This document shows, in pieces, positions 1 through 14,000 of a DNA stretch of 64,000 nucleotides (within the stretch, counting starts at the first letter, position 1; each line of letters starts with the position of its first letter). The notes beneath the pieces were generated by a model that was not told the origin of the DNA, did not search any database, and saw nothing but the letters and a program-made list of their open reading frames with translations. The stretch comes from Lepidodermella squamata. Taxonomy: Eukaryota > Gastrotricha. The DNA is taken from contig JBLDXI010000013.1 of assembly GCA_047495785.1 (NCBI GenBank), positions 930,001 through 994,000 on the forward strand. Direction: 5' to 3'. Position numbers and translations under genes: made by a program.

Positions 1-326
1 GCGGTGAACAACATCAACAAAACGACGCGCTATGAAAGAACCACAGGCAGAGAAAAAAAACCAATAATATATATTTATATCTCGAAGCTCATCGAATCTC
101 TCGAAGAAGCGTGTCAACTACTAGAGCAGCTAACGAAAAATATGACAATTTTTTATTTACAATATAAAGAGGCTCGATTCGTTTTGTTTTTTTCGTTAAT
201 TACAGGGGGAGACGATGAAGAGAACAACACGTGTGAAAAAAGAACGGAAAGAAAAGAAAGATCTCTAGATTGAATAAATGCTCAGGGTTTTTTTTCTAAC
301 AATGGTTTCTATGGTACAACAAGGCA
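1..326 (-). other. 3' flank / probable 3' UTR of the zfh2-type gene
   Basis: No gene is recognised here. The stretch lies directly downstream of the minus-strand stop codon of the homeobox gene. Read on the minus strand, an AATAAA hexamer falls at 152-157, about 170 bases past the stop, a plausible cleavage and polyadenylation signal. The short open frame on the plus strand at 4-273 is low-complexity and looks non-coding. Confidence 0.5.
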
Positions 327-3300
327 TCAGGTAAGCAGCGCCGGCGAGGGCGAGTGGTGGTTGTTGAGGTGGTTCGGCGTCGTCGCTTGCATCAGATTCA
401 GCTCGGCATTCACCGACTCCGACTCGGACGACGATGAGTACTTGCCGTTGATGTTAGGCGGCAGCGGCGCCGTTGCGTCCTGCTCGTCCGATGAATCAGC
501 CCCGCCCAGCTTCGTCTTCAGCGCATCGACGTGAACCTTCGAGATCAGGTGATCGACCAGAGACGGCCCGACCGCTTCCAGGCAGTCAGGGCACGAACCA
601 CCGGCTACGAGTTGCTGCATGGACCCGGCCGCGTTCAGGCCAGTCACAAAACCCAACTTGGCCTTCTTCTCCTTGGCACGCGCGTTTTGAAACCACACTT
701 GCACGACCGATTTTTGCAAACCAAGCTCAGAACCTAGGAAAAAAATTAGGTAAAAACCTAAATTTTATGGCTAATTTTTCAATAAATACCTAGTTGAATG
801 CATTCAGCTTGAGTCGGCGTTTTGTAGTATTCGAAAATCGCCCTCATAATTCTGACTTGAAGCGGCGATAGCTGGGTTCGAAAGCGCCGCCGGCTGTTCG
901 AAGAACTGACAACGCCGTTGTTGTTAGCAAACGGCAGGCTGTTGCTGTTCTCCCGAATTTCGTCATCGTTTTCTTCCATGTTTGAATCGAGCGACGAAAT
1001 GATCGAGTCTTCATTCATCGGCTGGTTGCTCTGCGAGCCGCCGTTGCGCGAATTTTCAAAGGCAAGAAGCGAGGCAAGATCCGGCCGGTTCGCCAAGTTG
1101 TTGCTTTTACGCTCGCGAGACCGCTGGTTCTGGAACCAGACTTGAACCGTCCGCCGCGTGAGCCCCGTCTCAGCGCACAGAAACTCCAACTGATCACGGG
1201 TCGGATTTTGGCATCGTTGAAAGCTCTCGTACATGATGTTGTGTTGAGCAGCTGTTATCGTCGTGCGGCTGCGTTTCGCGCCGTTCGACGTCGTACCAAC
1301 AGCCATCGAAACCTGGTTATCTTCCGCCTCATCGCCGCCTTCGTTGTCCTCAGGCATGTTCTCCTCAACTTCATCCTCGTTATCGCCGATGTTCGAAAAC
1401 TGGTCGTTTTCAATGGTCGTCTCAGCGGGCAGCAAATGCGTGACGCTGGTCGCAGATTGCTCGCCAGCGATCGGCCGTTCGTGGGCTGATGACGCGGCTG
1501 ACGCAACTGACAGCACACTGCCCTGGCTTGACCGCCTCGTTTTCTGCCGCTGGTTTTGAAACCAGACAATGATAACCCGCTGACTGAGGCCAAGCTGCTG
1601 CGACAGTCGTTTTTGGTCTTCTTCACGTGGATACGCGTTCTTTTCGAAGGCTTCCATCAACGACTGAAGCTGGTGGTCGGAGAATTTCGTCCGACTCGCC
1701 CGCCGCCACGACCGGCCAGCCGGCGACCCGGACCGAGACCCGAACTGGTCATCGGGGCTCATGCGATCGCGCGGCTGTTCGATTTCGTCCTCGTAATCGT
1801 CGTTTTGATCGTAGTAATCGTTATTGCCAATCAACTGGTCATCGATTTGTTGCTGCTGCTGTTGTTCCTTCAAATCTTCAACATCCATAGGATTGCTAGG
1901 TTCGACCTTCATCTCCGGCGCAGGCGTCACGTCTAACCGCTCGTCATTCACCGGCGAGGTTGATAGTGGCGGTGGAATGTTGAGATTGTACGGCGAATTC
2001 TGGTTGCGTTGCCGCTCTTTAAACAACGTATTCCTAAACCAGTGCTTCACCACTTTCCGGCCTAAATTCGTCCGACGGCAAATCTCCTCAATTTCCGAAT
2101 CACTCGGCAGATTGTTGATGTTGAAATATTCGCGGAAAATCGCGCGCTGATCATCCGTAATTCGAGTCCGCCCTGAATCATTCGCGATTGCTGAAGAATT
2201 CGTCGCCTTGTCATTCGAACCCGTCGACGGCTGTAATTTCGGCTGTTGAGCAGCTAGCAAAGCCGTTGAAGCTGCTGTCAGTGGATCCAGCAGGCCAGAA
2301 GCCGCGCATAACGATAGAAGCGGGTCAAGCTGGCTGAGCAGATCGAGAGAGGCCTGGTTTTGAGCTGCCGCTGCTTCCAACTGCTTCTTTTCCGATTTGT
2401 TTTGAGTCTCAACCGCCGGCTTTTGCTCGCCTGCTTCATCAGTGCCAGCGGCTTTAAACTCGCTGCCGACCTTCGAACCGAAAACATCCGGATGGTTGCG
2501 GATGACCTCTTCGACGTCCTTAGCAGAAATCGACAGGCCATGTGTTGATTCTTGATGTTCCATCAACGGCATCGGGTCTTCGAGATCCTGCAAAGTCGAA
2601 CAGGTCGAGCAGGACGACGAAGACGAGGCATTCAAATCGGTGTTTGCCTTCCTCGGAATAGCCCCCAGTGAGACGAGGCGAGATTTCACAACATCACTGC
2701 CGACGTTTTCCAACATTTTCAAAATCCGAGTCGCACATTTCGTTTTGCGTTCATTCGCCGTAATCGGCGTAGAGGCTGATAACGGAACTTGAGGCAGCGA
2801 TTGCTGCGTTTCGTTGCTACTACGAGCTGGCGATGATTTACCCGGAGATTTCTTCTGGCTGGTCTGCTGTTGCAAAGTCGGGAGATTGAACGAGGAAGTC
2901 GACGCCATGTTCAACTGGGGTTGAAAGGCGGACGACCAGAGAGAGGCCGGGGTTGACGGGAATGACGACGCGCCGAGCCCAGCCAGTAACTGGTTCGCCA
3001 ATAACGGGTTCAAAGCGGCGGCGGCTGTCGCGAGATCAAGGCTGCTAAATGAGTTCAAGTTATTCGAGTTCGATTGCTGCAGGGCCGGGAAGGTCGACTG
3101 ATAAGCCTGTTGCAGGGTGTCCATAATCGACATACGGCCACGTTCCATCAACGTGTCCTGCAGCCGTTTAACACTGCGCTGGTGATAAGGCGATAGCAAG
3201 TGCTGTTGCAGGTAAGTTTGTCTAGCAAACGAAATCTCGCAAATGTCGCACGTGTAAGAACCGGACGGCGTCGCGCCGTAAACCCCGGATATCGCCTCAT

Positions 3301-6300
3301 CCTTAGTCGAGGATTTCTTCGACGCCGAAGAGGTCGACCCGGCCAAGCTCAACCCGCCATTTTCGGCTGAATTAATTTTGTGAGCGACTGAATGGCAGTG
3401 GCCTCGAAATAGATCTACATCGGGAAAGGACACGTTGCAAGCGTCGCATCTGAAAGAATTCGTCGAGGTCGATGGCGCGGATTTGACGTCTAGATTAAGG
3501 CGATGGCTGTTCAAATGTTCCGTGTAGTCTTGGAAAGTTTCCTGCCAGGCGCCGCACACGGCACAACTGAAGCCGGCCATGTTGGCAAGGTGCAGTTTGC
3601 CGTGAGATTCCAGCGCTGCTGCCGAGTCGAACGACAAACTGCAGTGAGAGCACTTGAATTGCGCAGATTTCGAAGATTGAGACGCTTTCGAGCCATTACT
3701 CAACGGCGATGGAGTTGGAGCTTTCGAAGATCCGTTTCCCGATTCCAAAATAAAATCAGGCAATGGAAAATTGTGGATTTGGCGGAAATGCATCTAAATA
3801 GGAAAATTAAAATAAATTAATATATTTACAAATTAAATTAAACTAAAATTAATTAAATTAAATTAAATTAAATTAATTTAATTTTTCTCCCAAATTTCGA
3901 AAATTAAAAAAATATTGATTAAAAAATTACCTTGAGAGTATGGACTGATTTGAAGTATTGATTGCAGCCTTTTTTCCAGCACAGCAAGCCGGGGCCTTTA
4001 ACAGTCGCTGTATTGCTGTTCAAATGCTGACTCTCGGCCAGATGATTGAATAAATTATCAACAGCGCCGAACAATTTCGTGCACGAGTGGCAGCGAAACT
4101 GTTCTTCGATTGACGCGACTGCGGCCGCCGCCGGCTGCGATGCAGCAACGCTAGCCGCAAGTTGGTTAATAGCTGCAGACGCCGAGTTGCCGAGGCTTAA
4201 TGTTTGATTCGATGAAAACATCGATTGAGGTAAAGCAGTCGATAGCAAACTCTGGATCATTTGCTCATAATTAATCTGAGAAGTAAGAGCAGTTAACGCG
4301 TCAGTAGCGCTGCTTAAATTAATAGTCTGAGCCGGCTTTGGCTCATCTAAATTTAGAAAAAAAAATTGATTAGAAAAATTTTCATTATTAGCACAGTAAG
4401 TTACCTTTAACATTGTGAAGTTTCGAGTGGTTGTTCGACGACATTTTCGCCTGCTTCTTTGGCACTGACAAATCCATGGGCGAACCCGTTTGCCTGGTGT
4501 TGTCACTTTGGTCGCGGGAAAGGGGCCGTTTACGGCTCGATTCGCTAGTCAAAGCTAACGGAGCCGGCGAATTGTCGACACCAGGCGATGCTGCTGCGTT
4601 GCCATCGACGAGGGCCATCAATTCGAGGAGGCGAGGCACATTCGCTTTCGGCACGCTGTGAACATCGGTCAAATGATCGACGCGGCTCGCGTGCGAGTCA
4701 AACCCAACTTGACAAATCGGGCAGGTCACCGAGGGCGATTTTGACTGCGCCAATAAGCCAGGTATGGCCAGGGATGAGCCCACCTTCGACGGCATTGGTG
4801 AACAATTATCTATAAAAATTTAACAAAAATGTTCAAAGTCGCGTTGAATTCAAATTAGTCCGACGTAAAATGTTGTGCATGATTGTGAAAGTGTTTAACC
4901 ACCGCCAAGTTATTAGTTGAAACAACTACTATATAATATCGCTTGTGCGCGCTACAGAAATTCAAACGTTCGTTCATTATTGAGGTTACGTGCACAAGCG
5001 GGCCCGATTGCGCAACTGTTAGGTTTCTTCGCGCGCGCGTCCAAGCAAGCAATCGAGCTGGCCCGCCGCACCTTATGTAACACGGCGCCCTATTGTCGTG
5101 CGCGCTGTGTAAACAAGCGAAATAGCACGGCGTTACGTCGATTAAGGAGGACGACGGTGAGCGAAACACAGCACAAAACCCGAATCGCGCACTGCTATCT
5201 TCCGCTAGGCGACGCACATCAAATAAACGCGCACGAAAGCGGCACTGTGACGTAATCGCGACCTGACATAACAAGCGACACGAACGTGAATTTAGCAATA
5301 GAAAAATTAACTAAGTATTCAGACACAACGCCGCGCGCCATTATTGTTTCAAGGAATTTTTACCTCGTTGATCGGCCGAAGATGACACGAAGGAGGAAGA
5401 TGCGGGGGAGATTGCGCGGCCGCCGCTGTTATTGCTACCGCTGCCGCTAATCACCTCGACTTCTATCAACTGCCGGAGGTCCACTTCGGGCATTCCGCCC
5501 GCCAGACCAGCCGCGTCAAATGTCGACCGTTGCGCTTGATAAAATGTTTCTTGGCGCATGTGCTCAGGCGAAGCCAAATGGCGAGATAATTGGCCCTGAA
5601 AAAAACGAAAAAAATGAACCTTAAAAAGTCCCAAAAATTCGCAATTCAGGTTTCAAACGTGATAGAACTAATAATGAAAGAATTTTGCATTGAAATTATA
5701 ATTGCATTTTTTTACCAAAATTTATTCGGATTCTGTGAAAGAAATTGAAAGATCCTCGGAAATTACGAAACTATTTTTAATTGCGTCAATTCTAAGCCTC
5801 CATGGGTTTGACCCTTTTATATAAATTTTATAAATAATTGCTGACCTTGGAAGAGAAGGTATTTTCCGAGATTCCAGCGTTCGAACACAACCGGCACACG
5901 AAGTGGTATTTGGCATCACGAGGCATCTGAGCGATGTCCGTCGCCAGTTTGCAAAACAACTCGTGGCCGATCGACAGAGCGTGCTGGTCGAGCCGATGGG
6001 CGGAAGCGGCCGGGAAGTCGCATGCGATACACCGTACCGATGTCACCACGTTAGGGAAATTGGCTAATTTTGACTCAGATTTCGCGCCGCCCTCCAAAAT
6101 ATGAAGTAGCATTTGAAATTTCTGCAGGTGCTTTTCGGTTTTCGAGTGGACCTGGAAGTTGGCCTTCAGCGGGGTTTTATAGCTGCACAGCTTGCAAAAA
6201 TAGTAGTTATCGACCATGGCCAAGATTCGCGAGTCGAAATCGTGAATCGGCGGGTTGAGGGTTCGATCGAAGTCCATGTGCGCCTTGAGATCGAGCAACG

Positions 6301-8920
6301 AGTCTGTGCTGAAGTTGTCGCAAAGTAGGCACTCGAATAGCTTATTCGACGAAGCGCAGCTCTTCGCCGGCGTCGTTTGGACTAGAGAATTCGACGAAGA
6401 GGAGTTATTAGTATTCGAAGTCGGCGCAGGCTTCGCTGCCGGTTTCGAAGCAGGCGGCAACGGGGTGGTCGGCGCCGTGGCGGCCAGCGCGGCTGCGGCG
6501 AGTTGCTGTAGCAAGAGACTAGCTGTCGATGAGTCGCAGCCGGTTTGCTGCTGGAATTCGTTGCTCATCACGAGATCGCGGCACATATTGAACTGCTGTA
6601 GCAGCGCGTCAATACCAAAGTCGGCCAGATTTGGCAACGGGGTGGGGGGAGGTAAGGCGGAAGACGTTGAAGCGGCGGCTAGAGATGCCAAAGTCGCCGC
6701 TGCGGATGACGAGGCCGACGCCGCAGTTGGGAAACTTGGCAGTGACAATGTCCGATCCTGCTGACTTTTCTCCGATTTAACCACAGTTTTCTGCGGCACC
6801 AAGTTACTCGCACGCCGATGTTCGCTGGGCTTAGCCGGTGGGAAATTTGGCTTCGGAATAGCTGGCGAACTTTTCGACGCGGCGTTCGACGATGAACCGC
6901 CAAAGTCGCTCGACAATTCCACGGCTGATTTTGAGGCCTTTTGCTGCTGGAAGTTGGCAGCGGCTGCCGCCAGGGTCGACGCTTCGATGGCGGCGGCGGA
7001 CGGCACTGGGCGAGTATCGGCGCCTTGGCTGGCGGCGTATTCCTGGACGTTATGCAGGTGCTTGTCCGACTGCATGTGGATCGAAAGGTTGCCCTTAGTT
7101 GTCGTCGCGTAGTTGCAGATTTCGCACCGGTACGGCTTGTAACCGCACGAGTAGTTCTCGCCCCGCGACAACCGTGGGTGTTCACGCTTCGTGGCGCAGT
7201 AGACGCACTGCGACGAATCGGCATCCGGGTGCTTTTCGCGCATATGAATTTCCAAGGTTTCTTGATACTAAAAAAAGAAAACACCCGCGTTATCAATTGC
7301 GTCAAAGATAAGAAGAATTTTTCAGCGGTTTCAGAAGTGATGACGTTAGAATTCGAGAGCGTACTCAATTTGGAAAAATAGGTGAGAAATTTAGGGATTC
7401 AGCATTAATTTTGAGGCTCCGGCACTAGATTTTCCCACAATACAGTTTTCGATGAATCTCTATATACTACGCCTACTTGACGATATGAGCGGTCAGTTAA
7501 TGAGTAATAATTCAGCAAATATCAATTTTAAGTATCGATTTTAAAAAGCAGTGATTTTTCCGATATTATAAAAATAAAAGCTGAACTAAATCGAAAAGTG
7601 ATTTTGGTTTTGATTTTTTCGACTGTTCAATCGGGAATCCAAGTATGCTAATTTTAGGGAAGGTAGATAGGACTGAAGGCAAATTGCCTGCAAAAAATTA
7701 GGCCAATCAGGCGAAAAATAAAAAAAGTTGACCGATTTGAAATAAAATTGGAAAACAATGTACAAGCCGCGATTTTAGCAATTGGAAAATACATTCGGAA
7801 CCTTTATTTTAATGGAATGAAATGTAGAATTCAGACCCACCTTATAATGCCAGTTGCACCTTGGACATTTGAGAGTTTTTGACACACATCTCGTTGTTCC
7901 AGCGTTATTACCGCTGTTGTTGTTGTTATTGGAAAGTGTAGGATTTGGCGTTGGTTGAGCGCGAAGTGGCGCGGGGGAGGCGCGTGGAAGGCTGGCGGTA
8001 TGGTTAATATTATTAGTAGTAGGCACCGGCGTCGCCATCGGCGCCTTGTTCGCGGTGGTGGAGGAGGAGCCGGACGAGGTGGACGAAACGTCGTCGCTGT
8101 CGGCGGCGTGTTTCCGCAGCGGCGTGTTCAACGACTGTTTACAGTTGTTGAGCGAGTCGCCGGCGAAACTCGGCGGCATGACGACGGACAAGTGTTGCCA
8201 CGGAAGCGCTTCGACGAGTTGCGGCGAGGAAGACGGCGATTTTGGCGTGAAGAAGGCGGCGAAGGGCCGCGGCTCGGCCTGGCACCGGCGCCGTTCGATG
8301 GCGTCGGCGAGCACGCCGCCATGCACGGCGACCATGTGGCTGGCGAAGGCGTCGGCGGCGGCGGGTGTTTGACTACTGGGATGACTCGGCTTGTTAATAT
8401 TAATAAAAAATAGATTGCAATCTAGACAGGCACCAGAGACCGCACTGAGCCGGCTTTGACTATCGGCCGTGCTGTCGACTACGAGAAGAGCTTTCGGACA
8501 CACGTCCGATATCACCTTGGCCACATCGTCCTCGCCTGTGTCATCAGCCCGGTCAGGCACGCGGAACGAGAAAACCGACAGATTGTTGCGACTGTTGTTC
8601 GTTTCCTCGCAGTCGTCGTTTTTAGCGCCTAAATCCCGCTCCCCGCACACGATCAAAAAGATGTCACATGCGACGACAGGTTTGTTGCTGCTGCTGCCAG
8701 CCGCGTCATCATTATCATCCGGCGAAGTTATCGTGACTAATTGCTGTGACGTCGGCGCTGCATCTTGCAGTTGCAGATTAACCCCTCTGTCAGCGGCTAA
8801 TTCGCTCGCTAAAATAGCACAGGTATTGTGCAGCGAGCCGATTGACGTCACTAGGCTGCGGCGACTTAATTTAGCCGCCTTTGCGTCGGGCGATCCGGGA
8901 AACCGCTCATTCATAGACAT
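327..8920 (-). CDS. zfh2: ZFHX3/zfh2-type transcription factor with four homeodomains and multiple C2H2 zinc fingers
   Basis: Nuclear DNA-binding factor of the ZFHX3/ZFHX4/zfh2 family, known for neuronal and muscle differentiation roles. Exons (5' to 3'): 8920-7841, 7267-5846, 5595-5364, 4809-4405, 4346-3931, 3793-790, 733-327; phases close, giving 2,321 aa. About 13 C2H2 fingers span residues 150-1330, several split by introns. The finger [17 protein letters not shown] crosses the first intron and closely matches vertebrate ZFHX3; [20 protein letters not shown] is near-identical to the family. Homeodomains lie near 1727-1786 ([13 protein letters not shown]), 1882-1941 (VWFQNQRQK), 2025-2084 ([12 protein letters not shown]) and 2154-2213 ([12 protein letters not shown]). 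HD4 is split by the 56 bp intron at 734-789. The start is the first in-frame Met (MSMNERF). The frame stays open for about 85 bases upstream without an ATG, so a further 5' exon is possible. Human ZFHX3 has about 3,700 aa, so the N-terminus here is shorter. Confidence 0.95.
3831..3885. repeat. AATTA-type pentamer repeat in a zfh2 intron
   Basis: Within the 137 bp intron 3794-3930, the pentamer AATTA/AAATT is repeated about ten times, nearly without interruption. The unit overlaps TAATTA-like homeodomain cores, but simple AT-rich microsatellite expansion is the plainer explanation. Confidence 0.7.
4810..5363. promoter_or_regulatory. GC- and CpG-rich 554 bp intron, possible internal promoter or enhancer of zfh2
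   Basis: Most introns in this window are under 65 bp and AT-rich. This one is ten times longer and its central part (about 4,980-5,260) is rich in CG dinucleotides, including an alternating CG run near 5,030 and a TGACGTAA CRE-like site near 5,248. The next exon carries an in-frame ATG (MPSKVGSS, 4795) just inside its acceptor, so a shorter isoform lacking the first fingers could start here. This is inference; no transcript evidence is available. Confidence 0.35.
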
Positions 8921-10852
8921 CGTCGCGTGCCGCCGTCTGACTTTTAATTCGAGGCGACGCGCACCGCACAAAAAAATCAGACTTCTGTTAGTTTCACTGT
9001 CTACCTGATTTCTGCTGCTGAATCATCGGCGCCACTATTAAACGTACAAGTGATTCTGCTCATTATTAACAATCATTTTTTTGCAATTAATAAATCTATA
9101 GAAAAATACGATAAAAACGCACATAAATAACTGTAGCCAAAAAAGCGTGTGCTCAAGTTAGATGAAGCATCAACAAGACAGCGATGAAAAAAAATTCGAT
9201 TGTTGCCTAATTAGAAAGCATCGAGCCAAAATAGTTTTAGTGATGTAATGAAGATTTTTGGTAATTAAAATCATGGGAATGGCGTCTATATAAGAAAAGA
9301 TATTCGGGGGCTAAATTATTATTATTTATAATATGATGTCATTATTTCTATTAATATAGCCGAGCAACTACTGGCGATGAACGCGCGAGATTGAGGCAAA
9401 AAGGTAATAAGTGCAAACAGATGGAGCTGCTGCAGCAGTGTTTGGCCTGATGGCTTGTTGTGGTGTTTTTCTTCGACGGCTGCTTCCTCAACAGCAGCAA
9501 CGCGTAGGTAACAGCGGCTATTTTTGCGCGAATTATTCTCGCGCGATCTTGATCGCCGAATCGCTGCTCGATAGTGGAACAATAATACCTAATCATAATC
9601 ATAATGATGAGCGCAATCGCGCACGCGGTACAAGCCGTTTGCTATTAAAAGAATAAGACTCCGATGCGAAAGAAACGAAGCCAAAAACATTAACCAAAAA
9701 TACCTACCTGGTATTTAACTGCACAATCAAATAATAATATTAGGAGGAGATAAAGAATCCATCGGCGAGTAATCTAATAAGCCGAAGAAGAGCCGCAGTT
9801 TTCTTCCATCACACAACTAAAATCTAAACCGGTAATACCAGAATATAGCCCTACATACCGGCAACTAATTAGAAATGTGCACACGCGCAGTTTTTAGAGA
9901 CCGCGCCGTGTTATAATCTCTCGTTATCTACCAGGTTCGGAAAATATTTCCAGAGGGCACAATTTATTATTTCTAAGACGATAACTCTTTCTACCATAAT
10001 AGAGATGATGATAATAAGAATAGTGAAAACTATAAATGAAGATCAGCATTAAAGTAATTTTCAAGTCCGATAGTCACTAATGGGTGCAAGTTACGAGGGT
10101 TCGATAAACATGCCATGGGACATGGCAATTATCCAGTTCACGCCCAAGTCAATTAATCACAGGAAATGTCTCCAAAGACTTCAACTTCGATGACATAATT
10201 ACGGGAACTAATCAAGTGTTCCTTGAAATGCGAACATTTAGCAGGTATTTTAATGAAAAGCCATTCGTAAATGGACGCTTTGTTAGAGTGGATTGCTGGC
10301 AGAGGGCGGCAGGCAGGCAGACAGTCTGTTTGGATGACGCATCATTAAAAACGAAAACAATTAGCGAAGACGAAGCGATTCGCCTTTTCGCATGCTTTTA
10401 TCTCCATATTTATAATTTGCCTGGTAATAATATGTAAGCAATTTTGTAATGAGAAGCGCGCGATTCCGGACACATGATCATTAGAAAAGTAATGCATATA
10501 CACATATATAGATAGATATTTTCTAGGATAATTTAAAAAGGCGGCGTTTCTCAATGGATGGGCATGTTTTGTAATAAAATTATGGATCCATATTAACTGC
10601 TATTATTACTTATTACAATACTTTGGTCTATAGTTTTTCGACTTTGAATCAAACGCACACAAATTGGGCGATCGAAAAAGCCTCCGGGTCTTTGATCATC
10701 ATCATCAGCATCATCATGTGAGCGCACCCGCAACTTGTTGTTTTGGCTTAATATGTTTTAAAATATGCCACAAATGGCCCATCATCTTCCGATATCTTAT
10801 ACTATACAGACAACAACGTAGAAGAGGCAAATTAGTATGAAAACTGTGTGAT

Positions 10853-10864
10853 CGCGCGCGCGCG
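10853..10864. repeat. Alternating CG run
   Basis: A short uninterrupted (CG)n tract, followed about 20 bases later by a second CG-rich run. Alternating purine-pyrimidine CG tracts can adopt Z-DNA, but no function is shown. Confidence 0.6.
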
Positions 10865-11039
10865 AGCGCTCAAACTACGCGCGCGGTATAATTATCGGAG
10901 ATAATGATGAGATCGCAAAGACCAAGCACGAACGCGCGGCCAGCCGCCGAATACTCGACAGCAATCATAATAATAAAAGTAATCGGAGAAAATAATGATG
11001 GTAACAATAATAAATACTTTGTATAATATTATCTCCCTA

Positions 11040-11082
11040 CCACCACCACCACCAACACCACAACCAACACCACAATCACCAC
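11040..11082 (+). repeat. CCA/CAA-rich simple sequence
   Basis: Imperfect repeats of ACC, ACA and CAC triplets forming a purine/pyrimidine-skewed tract. It is a microsatellite-like low-complexity sequence with no coding continuation. Confidence 0.6.
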
Positions 11083-14000
11083 TCAGAGATGAGCGGCTAA
11101 ATACCGAGCGCGCACCAGCACAAAATCCGCACTAGCAAAATCCGGGTAAACTAGCATCAGCACAGCGTTAAATGCCTGAACGCGTCGATTCGGGCCATAT
11201 TTCAACCGGGCCCTCACTATCATCGTATATCGTAAATAACATAACAAAACAAAACAACATCGAAACAGCGCGGTGTTGTGGGTTCAAGGCTATAATAAAG
11301 GTACGCCGTTTTGATTGGCGACTAATTACCGCAACGAGAGCAGATGGGCGCTTGAAAAACAAGCAATTACTATCTATCAATTTTGACGATAAGCACCCAT
11401 ATTACCGGAGAAATAAACAACTTTTTCACCACGCCTCAACGAAAGCCTAATCAGAAACATCCACCTTAAACAGTTGCAGCTAAGCTAAACAACCTTCAAG
11501 ATTCTATTGAAAATGAAATAAAAGATGAAATGATAGCGAATCGCTGAAAACAACGGTCACTTTCTTGCATGATCATCCTTTAGACGCGTGTCGCACACGT
11601 TGCCAAATTTGAACTCGACTACAAATTTTTTATAACGTATTTGTGTGAGATCAAAAATAGGGCAATTAAATTTTGTCTATACTGGAAAACAGGAAGAAAA
11701 TAAATCAGTTCAGTTAAACATTTCGTCAGGAGAAGAGGCGTCATAGATAATTAAAGTGATCATATACTCCTCCATCTTCTATCTATAATGAAAGGCAGAC
11801 TAATTAAAAAGATGCGTGGGGTTGGGTATGACGGACGGCGACACAAATCACATGTTTGGTTCGTTAATAGTAGAGGTGGTAGTTATTAAAAAGAACGCTA
11901 TTCCATTGATAATTTTTTATAGCTAATAATTATTATTATCAGTGTGATGGAGAACTTGAGAGATGGATCATAGTGATGACAAAAATTTGAAAAAGACACG
12001 TTTGAGAGCAGGGGTCAGGGAAATCTTTATTCTAGAATAGGAGCCCGACTAAAGAATATTATAATCGCGAATAGTAATTATAAGCTCTCGAGTGGTAATA
12101 AAGCAATATAATACGGCGATAATTATTTATAAGGCAACAACATACGGCGCGTCTGTCGCCGTGCGCGCTTGCGATCATCGCGCCGTCGAGATGATAGATG
12201 ACGGCGATTTCGTTGAACGAAGCGCGTGCGCATTTAAAAGGCGACCCGGGCCATCTATCGGGAAGTGATCGGCGGAAAAGACATCATATTATGATTAGTA
12301 ATAATGAATTAAGACGACCGACCGGCGACTACGAAGACGAAGACGACGAGGACGACGACGTAAATTCGGCCGATGCGCGGCCAAACGGCAACTAATAAGT
12401 AGAAGACGTTTTACTTTGGCCCAAGAGCGCTTGTGTGATATAACTAACGACTAAGACGCGACAACCCAATTAATTCATTTGCATACTATTTATTCTATCC
12501 AGCGATAGTAATAATAATGATGAACTGCTCCGCTATTATATAAGGTCGCTGTTAAATTCGACAAGCGGGGCGCGGACGGGCAACTAATTACCAGTGCCGC
12601 GCTGCGGTCATTCGCCGTCTCTTTCTTCAGTTTCTTCAAAGTTCTTCTTTGAACAACAACAGCAGCGACAACAACAACAATAACAACAGACGGCAAATGA
12701 CGGCGATGATTTGGTAATATGGCGACGCGTTAAATACATACACAACCATCTAAAATCGTAGTGTTTCTTTCTCGGTCCGCCCCCGGCCCGCCGCTGTCGA
12801 CGGCTAAACGTATATGAATGCAAACATTTTACAAGGCAATCATAATTATTCAAGTAATTATACGAAGACAAAGTGTCTTACAGGTGCGCATTTCGGCATT
12901 TAGCGTTTGTTTGCCAAGAGAAGTCATCAATTAATTACAAGCTCCTACACCAACCCAGCGCAGACAGAATAATTAGCCGTACACCTTTTGAATAAAGGCA
13001 TGCTGACTCTAGAAATTGGAGAAATCGAAAATCAAAGCTCAAGTTGGTAGTCTTACTACGTATTTAGGCGTCAGAAAAGCGGAGGTCGTGAGTCGCGAGT
13101 GAACGAGTCTTAAATAGTATTGACGAAATTTTTTAATTGGAAATGGGGCTGGCTCCCACTAAATCACACGAGCACGAAAGCGGCGCAAGACCGTGCCGGA
13201 CTTATTAGCGGCTCATTATTCGCGATATTATGATGAGGGGGAAGAGCGCGCGCAAATCGTCGTGCGCGTCCGCTTTTTTCGCTTACGCAGCCTTTATTAA
13301 CACGCGCACATATTAATGAAGTATTTTTTAAGTTGCCCTCTGCCTCACTCGCTCGCTTTGATAAAGACGCAAATTATTCGTCATTAATTTTGCTAAAATT
13401 ATAATCACGCACAGAAATTATGGTCAAAGAGCGAAAGAATGGCGAAATCTACTCACTTATAGCAATCGCGTAAAAGAGCGACCCTATTTATTGCAGTTGC
13501 TAGTCCGAAATAGCCGAAGCGCGTCGTAAAAATAAATTAATATTATTATATGGCCGGGGCGAGGCGAGGCGCGGGCGAAAAGGGGGAGATTGTGAATCCG
13601 CCGTCATTATTAGTTCAAGCTCAGTGATTATTACTGATGGTATTACTATTTAAAAGTTACGTACACTAACAATAAAAGGAAGCGAAGAAATAATTTGAGG
13701 CCATTCTATCGCTAATAATAATTGAGCTTGGTGTAATAATCGCCTATAATAGTAATGAGACAAATCAATATTATTACTCGCTCGCGCCCGAGACCAAGTC
13801 TCGGCCTATTATGACGAATAAATAACATCATTAAATACTTCGCGGCAGTGTATGTTTGCGTTAGGTTCGCGATAATAATAAAAATGTAAAATGCGATGCC
13901 CATGGTCGGCGCCCAGATCGAGATGATGGGCTTTTCTTTGTTATGGCGTCGTCGTTGACTAATTGGCGCCTAGACGCTGTTCAGCTCTTATCGGCTCTCG

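Noticed and set aside
4855-5298. 147-codon open frame inside the zfh2 intron
   Set aside because: High GC lowers stop frequency here; the flanking exons splice across it in phase with conserved protein on both sides.
9322-9656. Overlapping open frames near 9.4 kb as a 5' exon of zfh2
   Set aside because: Frames on both strands are equally open over a CAG/CTG-like tract, no splice link to the first zfh2 exon was found.
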